Assembly: GCA_963514095.1 (NCBI GenBank)
Contig: OY741266.1
Coordinates: forward strand, 3,551,501-3,615,500
Direction: 5' to 3'
DNA: 64,000 nucleotides
Origin: Eutrigla gurnardus
Taxonomy: Eukaryota > Chordata > Actinopteri > Perciformes > Triglidae
Below are positions 54,233-64,000 of this stretch, piece by piece. Position numbers and translations under genes: made by a program. The notes under the pieces are model-generated. The model did no database searches. It was not told the DNA's origin and saw nothing but the letters and a program-made list of their open reading frames with translations. Each line of letters begins with the position of its first letter. Position 1 is the stretch's first letter.

Positions 54233-54599
54233 CAACCACCTCACACAAACTCCTCCTCTCAGATTTCTATCCATTGTAGTGCCTCACAAACCAGTGCTCT
54301 CTGGATATATGTTCCCTCACATCGTTAGCCACAAGTGTGATCAATTTTGAGTTGTTGTGTTCAACCAGTGACACCTGTGCTTTACTTGTGTTTGACTTTT
54401 GCCACCTGTGCTCACCATTATGCAACACAGGTGCATCACAATGAAAATGTGCTGGCAAGTTGTATCTAAACAGGTGAAAAGTGCTTATGGTTTTGCCAAA
54501 AGAGTGACTGATTCAATCAGCGGGTTCAGGCAACGGAGCATTTGGTTCAGACAATAGGGTTTAGTGTTTTAGCAATTGAGAAAAACTGTAAATCACAAC

Positions 54600-54858
54600 A
54601 TGGTTTTTGATAGTGACTGCTGCTGTGAATGCAGCTCTATGAGATTCACTGATCCCGCTCTGGGTAAAGGAATTTCTCTCTCAGCCGTTATGTGCAACGC
54701 CACAGACTGTCCGGGCGCTGCATTTCCGAGTTCCGCCTTTTGCGTTCCGTAAACAATACGGAATAAATGTAATTGATTTTTGACATTTGTGAATCGATTT
54801 AGAATCGTCCACGTCCGCATCGCGTTGCATCGAAAAATACATTTTTCCCCATCCCTAT
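54600..54858. mobile_element. hAT terminal fragment
   Basis: GAATCGATTTAGAATCGTCC and GCATCGCGTTGCATCGAAAA lead to the terminus TTTTTCCCCATCCCTA at 54858 (TAGGGATGGGGAAAAA on the minus strand), a typical hAT end. The other end was not located. Confidence 0.55.
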
Positions 54859-54860
54859 TA

Positions 54861-55378
54861 TTTAGGGCCAGAGCGCCGACGTCAGGCTGCAAAAGCCCCA
54901 TTGTACTTCTAATATTTCTTAGGATTCTTTCACAAGTTCAACGTGCCTTTTGGAGGCCTCAGCATAAAAAAAACTCATCAAAATTGGTGTGCCTCGTGTA
55001 AAATTTGTGAATTTTGCGGTTTCATGTTTGGCCACAAAAAAAGTGGCTCGCTAGCGCCACCTAGCACCAGTATTTGCCAGCCCTGCCACACCGTAACTCC
55101 GATTGACATGAAATTTTGCACACCAGTGCGGGTGAGTGTCCTCTACAAAAAATCATCTTGGAGTACAAAAGTCCACCTTGAAAAATGTTCAGCCTACTTG
55201 GATTTTATGAAAAACCCAATTTTGTGAATTTCTCTGACACCGTCGATCCGATTTGGTTTTCCTACTTATTAGACCTAGCTGGGGTCAGTGTCTAAAAAGG
55301 TTTTGAAAATATGGTTTTATTCAGAAGATATTGGCCAATGAGCATAAGAGGGTGTGGCTCCAAATGGGGGAAGGAGAG
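54861..55378 (-). mobile_element. second copy of the composite (possible Helitron) family, 3' end
   Basis: Read on the minus strand it ends CAATGGGGCTTTTGCAGCCTGACGTCGGCGCTCTGGCCCTAAA, aligning with the 3' end at 14515-14560. Upstream blocks also match: GCGCCACCTAGC against GGTGGCGCTAGCGAGCCAC, and CCGTAACTCCGATTGACATGAAATTTTGCAC against 14305-14355. Only about 500 bp of the element is present. Confidence 0.7.
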
Positions 55379-55706
55379 ACACTAAGGGGACTCAGAGAGA
55401 TGTCAGGAAGGCATGGAGAAGATGTGACCTCTGTCACTGTTAAACACCAGATCAACAGTCATGACTTGTACGCATTAACATGCCTATAACTTATTCCGTT
55501 CTTTAATCATTTACATGACAACTACAGACAGAACTTATGCCAAAAATCAACAAACAATCACATGAAAAATAGATGTAAAACTTCTATTAAATTAAACTAA
55601 CAATATCCATCCATACATCACAAGTCTGACATGTAAACAAAGACAACCATTCACACGCACAGTCACAAAACCAACAATATACTTTTTTTGTATTTAAATG
55701 AACAAT
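55379..55706. other. no recognisable feature
   Basis: Unassigned AT-rich sequence. Confidence 0.4.
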
Positions 55707-55708
55707 AT

Positions 55709-55791
<83 letters not shown>

Positions 55792-55809
55792 ATATATATA
55801 TATATATAT
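55707..55809. repeat. (TA)n microsatellite with CC interruptions
   Basis: TA runs are broken twice by CCATATAT. Frames across it are artefacts. Confidence 0.95.
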
Positions 55810-56405
55810 GTTTGTGACGCTACCCCTCCTCCGTCTGCGTAGCACCATCACAGGAACCTGCACACATATGCACAAAAACACAGAGCCGTTAGATATCACA
55901 TTGCCTTTTTTCCCCCCATTTCAGTTCTTTGAAAATGCAATCAATACAAATAATATCAACATGACCTATGTGACCATCCCAATTCACACAGAAATTGTGC
56001 GAAATTTAAACCAAATTGTTAAATATTCAGTTACTTATATCTTGTTTCAATTCCTGAATATTTTAATTAACTCTTCACTTTTCTGTACTGGTCCCATACT
56101 TCATAGTTCTTTCAGTACGCTGAGGGTACATACATTAATTAAGTTACTTTTCAGACCAAAAATTGAGAACTGCTTGAATAAATATCCTATTAATTTTGAA
56201 AAATGATCATGCGATGGGAAAAACAGTAGCTGACCAATAGTGTAACTTCATCAGTGAATCACTCAGTGACATTTGCTTTCAAAGTGCGCGCCACCACCTT
56301 CTTGCAATCCAGCCACAACAAAACCAGATAAACACATTGATGTCATGACACTAATATACCATCACAGTTATATATATATATGTCAACATTCACACTACAG
56401 AAAAA
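55810..56405. other. no recognisable feature
   Basis: One 132-codon frame (55808-56206) shows no domain or biased codon use. Confidence 0.35.
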
Positions 56406-56640
56406 TACTAACCATCTATAGCAAAGCATGCCGAAGCCTGCAGCACCTTCAGCTGCTGGAGGGCGCTTGCCAGCTTCTCCTCACATTCTACAAGCTTCTT
56501 TTTAGAAGTTGCCAACTCTTCTTTTTTATTTATATAATAATTAAAGACCGTTCATGCGCCAGTCCCACATGGGTCTTTTAAAACAGGACCTTCATCACCT
56601 GGTGAGTTAACACCATGCTTTCGCGTGACAGGTCCTGGTG
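56406..56640 (-). pseudogene. possible coiled-coil coding relic (THAP-type transposon?)
   Basis: The minus strand gives KEELATSKKKLVECEEKLAS and ALQQLKVLQASACFA, a clear heptad-like coiled coil. Upstream it reads GPVTRKHGVNSPGD, with an in-frame TGA between them. Short coiled coils of this type follow THAP fingers in P-element-like transposon proteins, but no finger is seen here. The identity is open. Confidence 0.3.
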
Positions 56641-58150
56641 TTTTACTCCTGGGTTAGAGCATCGATACTGAAAATACAAAACAAACAATGTACATATCAA
56701 CTATAGAATATGAACGAGCATTTTAGACAAGTGTCAAAACACATCCAGCACCTGAAACAGCTACTAGGTCTACAAATGGTTTTCAATTAGATATTCAACG
56801 ACAGATCGATATTAGTATGTAATTACCACAAATATCCCCTTCAATTGTAATTAATAATTATCATATCACATTTACTCTTCTCACTACTGTAAATTTAACA
56901 CTGTAACAGGTTACAATGACTTGATTCATGCTGTAAGGCTTTTAGCCAATAATACCTAATAACTAGAAACCCTTTTCCCTGATTAGGTTTTAAATAAATT
57001 CAAAATAATAACGTTATTAACGTGATATTATTGCTGCAGAAATAAACCGTTACCTAGACCTTATGATGAAAATGAGAAATTGGAAGTAGTTTCCTTCCAA
57101 ATTTGCTCCGAATAAAATTGTAGGTGCTGCTCCTCGTCTGTTCTGGTGCAACTGGCAGTTAATCACCAGATTCAAATAAAATAGGAGGTGCGCTATTTCC
57201 GGTGTTTACGGCGGAGTAGTCCTCCCCCTGTGGATTTTAAAAAACAACCCTCAATTTAAAAAAAAAAATTGTAATAACGCTGAATACGAAGCAGTTAAAG
57301 TCTTACCTCAAGTTCTCGCTGAAAAGACAGCAGTGACCGCTCTTTCCAGCCGCTTCGTATCCGCAGGTTCAGCTTTCTGCTTTAGTTTCAGCATTCAGCA
57401 TGAGATCACGTGACATGAATCTCACACGATACTGTCAGCAGTGACACATACGTTAGAAATGGAATGGTTTGCATATTACTATAAACCTTGTTAAAACTGT
57501 TAGAAATAATTTTTTCATTAATCTTTTCAAGAAATGGAACTTGTGATTTGTTTTCTAAGAAATGTATTAAACTGAGTAATAAACTGAAAAGTCCTAAACA
57601 CAAAGTTAATTAGGCAAACTAAACTGTAATTTAAAAAAATGTAAGCTGCAGGGTTTAACCACTGATGTACAAATAAACCATTTCTGTTTAAATATATACG
57701 TACCAACACAACACAACATTTTTGTGAAGTGTGAAATGTGTATATTAATGGTGATTCATACCTATTTAAATACTTAACAGACCTATCCAAACTGTTGTCT
57801 TGTGCAAAACCACACAGCTAAATATTGATTATGTCTAAACATTACAAGACTCAAACATTCATTTCCTGTGTAAAATTATTGTATATTATCAAATGCTGAC
57901 ACAGCACCTGTAGGACTGTTCCAAGTACTGCTCTGTGTCAACAGATGCTCACTGTTCTCTTCTTTGGCAAAACTTAGTGACTAAACATTGATATCAACCT
58001 TCTAATTATTGTAAACATTGACATTTCGGGGCAGACGCTTTTGTCCAAAGTGACTTACAATAAGTACAGTTGTCAAAAGAAAGAAAGAAAAAAAAGTAAG
58101 AGCGAAAAAATAGAAACAAGTGTTAGGTCCTCGTCTGAGTAAAGTAGTAG
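56641..58150. other. no gene; LINE-tail-like fragment at 58025-58070
   Basis: GGCAGACGCTTTTGTCCAAAGTGACTTACA matches the motif in the 216-bp insertion at 52875-53090. The rest is AT-rich and unassigned. Confidence 0.4.
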
Positions 58151-58516
58151 CTGTTCGGAGTGAAATGCACCCTAGGTAAAACACCAACGAAGAAGAAGAA
58201 GCTGGGTAAACACGGAAGTGCCGTCTACGCAACAGCGGTAGCTTTAGCAGTAGGAGCTATCAGGCAAGTGTTCTTTTAAATAAACTCCTGATGTACTTAC
58301 AAACTTTAAAATGCCTCGTTTTGTGAGTACAGACCCTATGTGTACTACTGCAGACGTTTGGTAACATTCCATCCATTATTCATGGGGAAATTTACGAGAT
58401 ATACACTATGCACCATCGCGCTATTACTAAGCCAGTCGGGCTGATCGCCCGATCTTGACCAATGCTGACCATCGCTAAAAATGCTTCCTAGGGGGTGCAT
58501 TTCACTCCGAACCATC
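58150..58516. mobile_element. MITE with inverted ends (TTCGGAGTGAAATGCACC)
   Basis: GTTCGGAGTGAAATGCACCCTAGG (about 58152-58175) and its complement CCTAGGGGGTGCATTTCACTCCGAAC (58487-58512) bound a 360-bp non-coding segment. No target duplication was fixed. Confidence 0.7.
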
Positions 58517-58615
58517 ACTTTAAAAACAACAGTGCTATGATCAAAGGTCTATAGGTAAGAACATAGAAGTGCTTTTGTTTTGTTTTTTGTGGGGGAGGGG
58601 GGGGGGGGGTTAGTG

Positions 58616-59160
58616 GGTCATGCTATGCAGAGTCGAGGTGAAGTCTGAACAGGTGAGTCTTGAGCCTTTTTCGGAAGATGGCAAATGACGGCGATGGTGG
58701 TAACAGCCAGCCAGCTGAAGTAGAGGCGCGAAGTGCTCGCGTCGGGGCGTGTGGTTTGACCAGTGTTTGAAGGTAGATGGGTGCCGTTCCATTGATGGCC
58801 TTGAAGGCCAGTGCCATCGTCTTGAATTGGATGCGTGCTGCAACAGGGAGCCAGTGGAGGTCACGGAGGAGGGGGATCACATGGGAGAATTTGGGTAGAT
58901 TGAAGAAGAGGCCTGCTGCAGCGTTCTGGATATGCTGCAATGGTTTAGTCGCAGAGGCCGGGATGTGACCTGAAAGGTGCGATTTGTCAGGTTTGATGAG
59001 AACCAGTTTAGAGCAGAGTCAGTGATGCCAAGTAAAGCCAGGGTGGAGAGGAGGATTTGGTGGTTGACTGTCGAATGCAGCAGATAGGTCAAGGAGAATG
59101 AGAGCAGAGGAGTGGGATGATGCTCTGCGTCTCGCAGGGACTCAGTCACTGTGAGGAGGG
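58616..59160 (-). pseudogene. L2-like LINE relic, internally deleted
   Basis: On the minus strand HSTVNHQILLSTLALLGITD and SALNWFSSNLTNRTFQVTSR correspond to RT motif A onward. This is followed directly, after a deletion, by QNAAAGLFFNLPKFSHVIPL, LRDLHWLPVAARIQFKTMAL and RKRLKTHLFRLHL from the C-terminus. The YADD box is missing. Poly-G (58590-58608) follows the 3' end. Confidence 0.75.
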
Positions 59161-59171
59161 CCGTCTCAGTC

Positions 59172-59510
59172 TCAACTCAACTTTATTTATATAGTATAAA
59201 ACAACTGTAGTTGAAAACAAAGTGCTGTACAGAGACATAAAACAATTAAAACACTAAAATAAATAAAACAAACAGTAAAACAGTTGTTTCATTGTTTTTA
59301 AAAGCAATTAGAAACAATAAAACAAATCAAAGAAGGGCCATAAAAGCACTAAAACAAGAGTAAAGTCTCATGTGGAGTTGAAAGCCAGGGAGTAAAAATG
59401 GGTTTTAAGACTGGTTTTAAAAATGGACAGTGAGGAGCCTTGTCTAATGTGCAATGGTAGCTTGTTCCAGAGTTTTGGGGCAACAGCAGGGCCGGACTGG
59501 GAGACTTTTT
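59172..59510 (-). pseudogene. L2-like LINE 3' end with (TTGAG) tail
   Basis: The C-terminal block SGPAVAPKLWNKLPLHIRQG and SIFKTSLKTHFYSLAFNST, the stop at about 59370, then a 3' UTR ending CTATATAAATAAAGTTGAGTTGAG on the minus strand. This is the same tail as the L2 relic at 29130-30537. Upstream coding sequence is replaced by a CA-rich repeat segment. Confidence 0.8.
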
Positions 59511-60435
59511 CAGGCCAGGAGTCAGTCATGTAACCAGGCCACCCTGGCCTTGTCCACACGCTCACACCTACATGCATTGACACACACACACACACACACA
59601 CACAGCATTCCAAATAGAAGTTCAAATATGGGACCTATGTACAAACTAAGTTAGGAATATACAGTAACTTTTGTGTTTGGGGCCGGGCTGGTAAAATACA
59701 GTAACACAACAATCCTCAGCAAAATCCACTAACACACTTACTAGAAGAGAATAAAGGTTTAACGCAGTGCCAAGGTTACTTAAACATCATATCATGTGGA
59801 ATGTCAACTGCCTCTTTGGCATAATTTTTATGTGTAGCCTACAATATAACCTAATAAACAAAGACAACAAAGTCCAAATCAAACAATTAATCAGCTATGA
59901 GGGGACAGCCTTTGAATACATGTTCACAGAACATGCACACACTGATAGACGCAATGTATAATACAGTCCGAGAGTATAGTTCCTAATAAGCAATCACATA
60001 ATATTGACTCATATTCTAATATAGGGCTGGGATACATAACAGCAAGTCAGCAACAGACAGCAAAATTCAACACCACTAGTGCTTAATAGAATGGCAGCTA
60101 TTACCGTATTACAAATGAGAGCCATTTATGTAAAATGGCAGTGCCTGTTGGTGTTATGTCTGCAACTTGCATGTTGTTGCTCTAGAAATGATTCTGTACC
60201 TTCTGCCAACTGCTCTGCACTGGCTTCTCCTGAAGTACCAGCAGGACTTGTGTCATCACCATCACCACCTTTGAATAGCAAACATATGCTTACAGTGTTT
60301 TTCCATACACTATAGTTCATACAGTAAGATAGTGTAGCCTATGTCTCACTTAATGTGCCCTTGTATTCATATACATAATAATGGAATGATAACAGTAAAT
60401 AAAAAAGTGGCTTGTTTAATTTCATGGCCAGGACC
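59511..60435. other. no gene; (CA)n at 59580-59604
   Basis: A CA microsatellite lies at 59580-59604. GGGCCGGACTGGG (59490) and GGGCCGGGCTGG (59681) hint at a decayed repeat. Otherwise nothing was recognised. Confidence 0.4.
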
Positions 60436-60605
60436 TATTCAATTCAATTCAATTCAACTTTATTTATAAAGCGCATTTCATGCACAAGGCAGACTCAATG
60501 TGCTTCACAACAGGTATACATAGTTATATAGAAATCAGTTAGAATTGCGCACCCACTGACACAATCACATATGGGCACATGCACACACACACATACACAC
60601 ACAGT

Positions 60606-63533
60606 TCAGCAGAATGCTGTTGAGAAAAGATATGTTTTTAGTCTGTTTTTAAAGATGGCTACTGACGTGGCATGTCTAACTGTATCAGGCAAGGTGTTCC
60701 ATTTTCGTGGCGCATATACACTAAAAGCTGCCTCGCCTTCTTTGGATCTGGTGCGAGGAATGAGTAAGTTGCCACTGCCTGTTGACCGAAGTGTTCTTGC
60801 TGGGGTGTAAGTGGTGAGCATATCTGTGATGTATTGAGGTGCAAGGCCATGTAGTGCTTTGTAAACCAGGAGTAGTATTTTGAAATCGATTCTTGTACTA
60901 ACAGGTAACCAGTGCAAAGATTTAAGAACGGGTGTGATGTGTTGATATTTCTTGGTACCAGTGAGAATGCGTGCAGCTGCATTTTGAATTAGTTGTAACC
61001 TCTGAGTACTTGATTTTGAGAGTCCAGTGAATAAACCATTACAGTAATCTAATCTACTTGTTATAAAAGCGTGGATTAATTTTTCTGAGTCTGATTTTGA
61101 CAGAAAGCCCCTCAATTTGGAGATATTTTTGAGATGATAGAAAGATGATCTGGTAATGTGATTGATGTGATTTCTGAAATTTAGATCGCTATCAATGATT
61201 ACACCCAGATTCCTTGCTTCAGTTTTGCTGTTTAGAGAGAGAGTATTGAGATGTGCTGCAATTTTCTGTCTCTGAGCCTGTGCACCAAAAATGAGTATTT
61301 CTGTTTTGTCTTTGTTTAGTTGTAAAAAAATTTCTGACATCCAATGATTGATATCTTTGATACACTGAGTGAGGGATATTATGGTTGATAGGTCATCTGG
61401 GTGTAGTGAAATATAAAGTTGCGAGTCATCTGCATAATTATGGTAACTAAGATTATGTTTGCGTATGACATGTGAGAGTAGAAGCATGTAGAGATTAAAT
61501 AGCAGTGGTCCAAGAATTGACCCTTGTGGTACCCCACATGTAATCTTTGTTGTGTTGGAGGTAAATTCACCAATGGAGACATAAAACTGCCTATCATGAA
61601 GGTAGGTTCTGAACCAGTTTAGAACTGGACCAGACAAGCCAACCCACCTTTCAAGCCTTTCCAGTAAGATTTTGTGGTCGATAGTGTCAAACGCAGAACT
61701 AAGATCAAGTAGAACAAGAATGGAGATTTTTTTGGAGTCTGTGTTCATATGTAGATCATTTAAAACTTTGATAAGTGTCGTTTCTGAGCTATGGTGGGGA
61801 CGAAAACCAGACTGATAAGTATCTAAAAGGCTATTTGATGCAAGATAGTTCTTGAGCTGAATGTAGACTGCTTTTTCAAGTATTTTGCTGAGGAACGGTA
61901 GATTGGAGATAGGTCTGTAATTTGCAATGACATTTTGATCCAGATTGTTCTTCTTCAGGAGTGGTTTGATAACAGCTGTTTTTAGTGATGTGGGAAATAT
62001 ACCTGACTGGAGAGACCAGTTAATGATATGTAGAACCTCTGGTGCTAGGCAGTTAAAAACATTTTTGAAAAAAGCAGTTGGGACAGGATCCAGACAGCAG
62101 GTGGAGGATCTGAGCTGACCAACAATATTGTCAAGCTCTGTCAGATTTAAACAGTTAAAGTGAGACATGACACGGGTGGAGTTTCTGGAGAAAGGAAGGG
62201 CAAGTTCAGTTGTAGATTTTAGAGCACTAATGTTTTGTCTAATAGTAATGATTTTGTTATTAAAGAAAGAAGCAAATTGATCACATTTTTCTGGGGACAA
62301 CATTTCTGAGGGAATGGTGGATGGTGGGTTAATAAGTCTGTCCACAGTGGAGAATAGCACTTTGCTGTTATTAATATTTTCATTGATGATTTTAGAAAAG
62401 AATGATTGTCTAGCTTGTTTAATTGCTTTGTTATATTCATCCTTATAAATGTCATTGTGAACCTGAAGTCTTGTTTTTCTCCACTGTCGCTCTGCCTGAC
62501 GACACTTTCTCTTTAAGTATCTGATGTCCACTTCATTTCTCCAGGGAGCCTTTTGTTTTTTTACATATTTAGTTTTGAGTGGTGCAATTTTATCAAATAC
62601 ACTCTGTATTTTTGAGTTGAAGTTGTCCACAATGTCCCCAGTTGAAGATATCATGGACAATGACATCTCATTTACAATTTTTTGAAATCTTTCAATAGTA
62701 TTATCATTAATTATACGTCTTTTAAGTAATCGAGAACCGTTACGTTGTACAGGGAAAGCAGAGACATCAAAGTAAAGGCAACAGTGATCAGAAAAGGCTA
62801 CATCCACAACAAGAGGCGTTGTAATGTTAAGTCCTTTTGAGATGACAAGGTCAAGAGTATGTCCTTTATTGTGGGTGGGTCCACGGACATGTTGAGAGAG
62901 GTCAAATGCCTCCAGCAGACTGATAAAGCTTAAGGCATCTGGATCAGTTTTTATGTCAATGTGAATATTAAAGTCACCAGATATAATAAGACAGTCATAG
63001 TCAGTGGAAACCTGAGATAATAGCTGAGAAAATTCTTCCAGGAATCCAGTTTTGGGTTTTGGTGGACGGTAAACAGTTATTATTAAGACTGTAGATTTAC
63101 AATGTACTGACAAAGCAAGGTATTCAAATGATATGAATTCACCAAGACGGACTTCCTTACAGTTATAAGTGTCAGAGAAGACAGCAGCAATTCCACCACC
63201 TCTCCTATCAGTCCTAGTGGTATGGAAGAAATTGAAGTTTGGAGGTGCAGTCTCAATGAGTGTGGCGGCTCCGTTTTTATCCAGCCAGGTTTCGGTTAGT
63301 AAAGTTAAATCTAGACTGTGGGTGCTAATGAGTTCATTTATCAAAAATGATTTATTTGTAAGAGACCTGACATTTAATAGAGCCATTTTTATTTTTTGAG
63401 GTGCATTGCTGTGTGAGGGGCTGATAACTGGAGGGATATGGATAAGATTACTGAGGTTAGCTGAACTGGTGGGATCAGAAGTGCATTTCTTAGGCCTAAA
63501 GTTTGTGATAACAGGGATATAAGTAATTGTCAC
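60606..63533 (-). CDS. L2-clade LINE ORF2: endonuclease and reverse transcriptase, intact
   Basis: There are 975 uninterrupted codons. The endonuclease is at about residues 48-260, with NVRSL (Asn 54), LLTETWLD (Glu 81), ISGDFNIH (186-191), GHTLDLVIS and the catalytic AFSDHCCLYFDV (248-250). The RT is at about 515-760, with IKPLLKKNN, ANYRPISNLPFLSKILEK, QSGFRPHHSSETTL, motif A LVLLDLSSAFDTIDH, CGVPQGSILGPLLF and motif C HNYADDSQLYIS (700-703). A conserved L2 C-terminus follows (SRLDYCNGL, SLHWLPV, APRKWNTLP, FKNRLKTYLF). All key residues are present, so it could encode active enzyme. It nicks DNA and reverse-transcribes its own RNA at the target. Confidence 0.95.
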   Translation of the reverse strand: MTITYIPVITNFRPKKCTSDPTSSANLSNLIHIPPVISPSHSNAPQKIKMALLNVRSLTNKSFLINELISTHSLDLTLLTETWLDKNGAATLIETAPPNFNFFHTTRTDRRGGGIAAVFSDTYNCKEVRLGEFISFEYLALSVHCKSTVLIITVYRPPKPKTGFLEEFSQLLSQVSTDYDCLIISGDFNIHIDIKTDPDALSFISLLEAFDLSQHVRGPTHNKGHTLDLVISKGLNITTPLVVDVAFSDHCCLYFDVSAFPVQRNGSRLLKRRIINDNTIERFQKIVNEMSLSMISSTGDIVDNFNSKIQSVFDKIAPLKTKYVKKQKAPWRNEVDIRYLKRKCRQAERQWRKTRLQVHNDIYKDEYNKAIKQARQSFFSKIINENINNSKVLFSTVDRLINPPSTIPSEMLSPEKCDQFASFFNNKIITIRQNISALKSTTELALPFSRNSTRVMSHFNCLNLTELDNIVGQLRSSTCCLDPVPTAFFKNVFNCLAPEVLHIINWSLQSGIFPTSLKTAVIKPLLKKNNLDQNVIANYRPISNLPFLSKILEKAVYIQLKNYLASNSLLDTYQSGFRPHHSSETTLIKVLNDLHMNTDSKKISILVLLDLSSAFDTIDHKILLERLERWVGLSGPVLNWFRTYLHDRQFYVSIGEFTSNTTKITCGVPQGSILGPLLFNLYMLLLSHVIRKHNLSYHNYADDSQLYISLHPDDLSTIISLTQCIKDINHWMSEIFLQLNKDKTEILIFGAQAQRQKIAAHLNTLSLNSKTEARNLGVIIDSDLNFRNHINHITRSSFYHLKNISKLRGFLSKSDSEKLIHAFITSRLDYCNGLFTGLSKSSTQRLQLIQNAAARILTGTKKYQHITPVLKSLHWLPVSTRIDFKILLLVYKALHGLAPQYITDMLTTYTPARTLRSTGSGNLLIPRTRSKEGEAAFSVYAPRKWNTLPDTVRHATSVAIFKNRLKTYLFSTAFC

Positions 63534-63572
63534 TGGGCTGCTATAATGTTTGGAGTGTGGAGTTACTGACCG

Positions 63573-64000
63573 TCAACCAGGGTAAGCCATGCAGGAGCGC
63601 AGGGTGAGTTCAACGTTCAGGGATAGGAGGCGAGATCCGATGAAGTTTGGGTGGAGCCGGTCATTTTTGAAGAGGTCAGTTCTATTTAGAAAAGAGGTGA
63701 AGTTGTCCACATATGGGATGCTACGGCTACGGCAGTATCCCTTGAGCCAGATGTGGAGTTGTCTGAGTCGGCTAAATTTTACATCACCGAAACAGGGGGG
63801 AGCAAAGGGGCCAGAAACTACACACTGTTTGTTGGAGTCTAGAATGGTGTTCATGAGGGAGATGTAGTCGGCCTTAAGCTTCTCTGATTGCTGCAGTTTA
63901 AGGTCGCACGTACCAACGTGAGCAACCACAGTGGAGACAGACGGACGTTGAGAGAGCAGCTGCGGGATGACGTCATTGATGTCCTGAACGAGCGCACCTG
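63573..64000 (-). CDS. L2-clade LINE ORF1, C-terminal esterase-like (SGNH) part, truncated by window end
   Basis: The frame is open from the window edge (GALVQDINDVIPQLLSQRPS) to the stop at 63573. It contains STVVAHVGTCDLKLQ and, near the end, LFKNDRLHPNFIGSRLL. These correspond to block III (GTND) and block V (DxxHP) of SGNH-type esterases known from L2/CR1 ORF1 proteins. The oxyanion Asn of GTND is Cys here, which may reduce activity. The catalytic Ser block lies outside the window. The stop is 39 bp before the ORF2 start. Confidence 0.85.
   Translation of the reverse strand, partial: GALVQDINDVIPQLLSQRPSVSTVVAHVGTCDLKLQQSEKLKADYISLMNTILDSNKQCVVSGPFAPPCFGDVKFSRLRQLHIWLKGYCRSRSIPYVDNFTSFLNRTDLFKNDRLHPNFIGSRLLSLNVELTLRSCMAYPG

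Larger units (their letters stand above)
46842..54590 (-). mobile_element. outer Tc1/mariner-type (IS630 superfamily) element
   Basis: TA-flanked terminal repeats CAGTTTTTCTCGATTGCTAA (from 46844) and TTAGCAATTGAGAAAAACTG (to 54588) bound this older element. Its own sequence is 46844-47222 and 53766-54588. The left part has subterminal CAAAACAGTTxAATC..GTGC repeats. The right part holds a decayed first transposase exon. A younger relative with similar ends inserted inside it at 47223-53765. Confidence 0.8.
60436..64000 (-). mobile_element. L2-clade LINE, nearly complete, running off the right edge
   Basis: The element holds the end of ORF1, a 39-bp spacer, an intact ORF2 and a 3' UTR with polyadenylation-like AATAAA. 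Its tail is (TTGAA)n (AATTCAATTCAATTCAACTT on the plus strand at 60440-60459). The 5' part lies beyond the window. Confidence 0.93.

Noticed and set aside
1..64000. Protein-coding host gene
   Set aside because: I looked for exon-like frames with splice sites and known domains outside mobile elements and found none I could support.

Overview
This window looks like transposon-saturated intergenic DNA from a teleost fish, probably a percomorph. Evidence: several L2-, RTE- and Rex-like LINEs, a DIRS element, hAT, Harbinger and Tc1/mariner-type DNA transposons, a Ty3/gypsy relic in Gmr1-like order, tRNA-derived SINEs and many CA/TA microsatellites. I found no convincing host gene exon, rRNA or true tRNA gene. 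Almost every credible coding stretch belongs to a mobile element.

Layout. 1-9 kb: a TG microsatellite, LTR remnants (one solo LTR with target duplication at 5102-5472), scattered copies of a fish MITE, and a foldback MITE (8629-9082). 10-15 kb: a frameshifted P2X7-like transposon ORF, a GC-rich minisatellite, then a 3 kb composite repeat built of ~0.5 kb units with a hairpin and CTAAT at its 3' end. 15-20.4 kb: a Gmr1-like gypsy relic (integrase before RT/RNase H) cut by a SINE, a Rex-like LINE fused to it, and an L2 LINE split by an unidentified 1.3 kb insertion. 20.8-28.7 kb: one large Harbinger-like element carrying an internal AT-rich foldback, whose left arm holds a nearly full RTE-type LINE with an 11-bp target duplication. 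29-31.3 kb: an internally deleted L2 and a 17-copy minisatellite. 32-46 kb: solo LTR, hAT relics and four hAT non-autonomous copies with 8-bp duplications (one imperfect and one 7/8 match), Harbinger ends, a SINE and an inverted pair of MITE copies.

46.8-54.6 kb is the most striking part: an old Tc1/mariner-type (IS630 superfamily) element contains a younger relative. That relative has a transposase gene of three exons which splice in frame. Its second intron contains a 3.75 kb DIRS retrotransposon with textbook inverted termini and internal complementary region, and its first exon holds a 216-bp repeat insertion. 54.6-60 kb: hAT and composite-repeat relics, a TA microsatellite and antisense L2 relics. 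60.4 kb to the right edge: an L2 LINE on the minus strand with an uninterrupted 975-residue ORF2 and part of ORF1, the most intact autonomous-type element here.

The elements do not form a pathway; they record successive insertions. All family assignments come from reading motifs and repeats by eye, with no database search.
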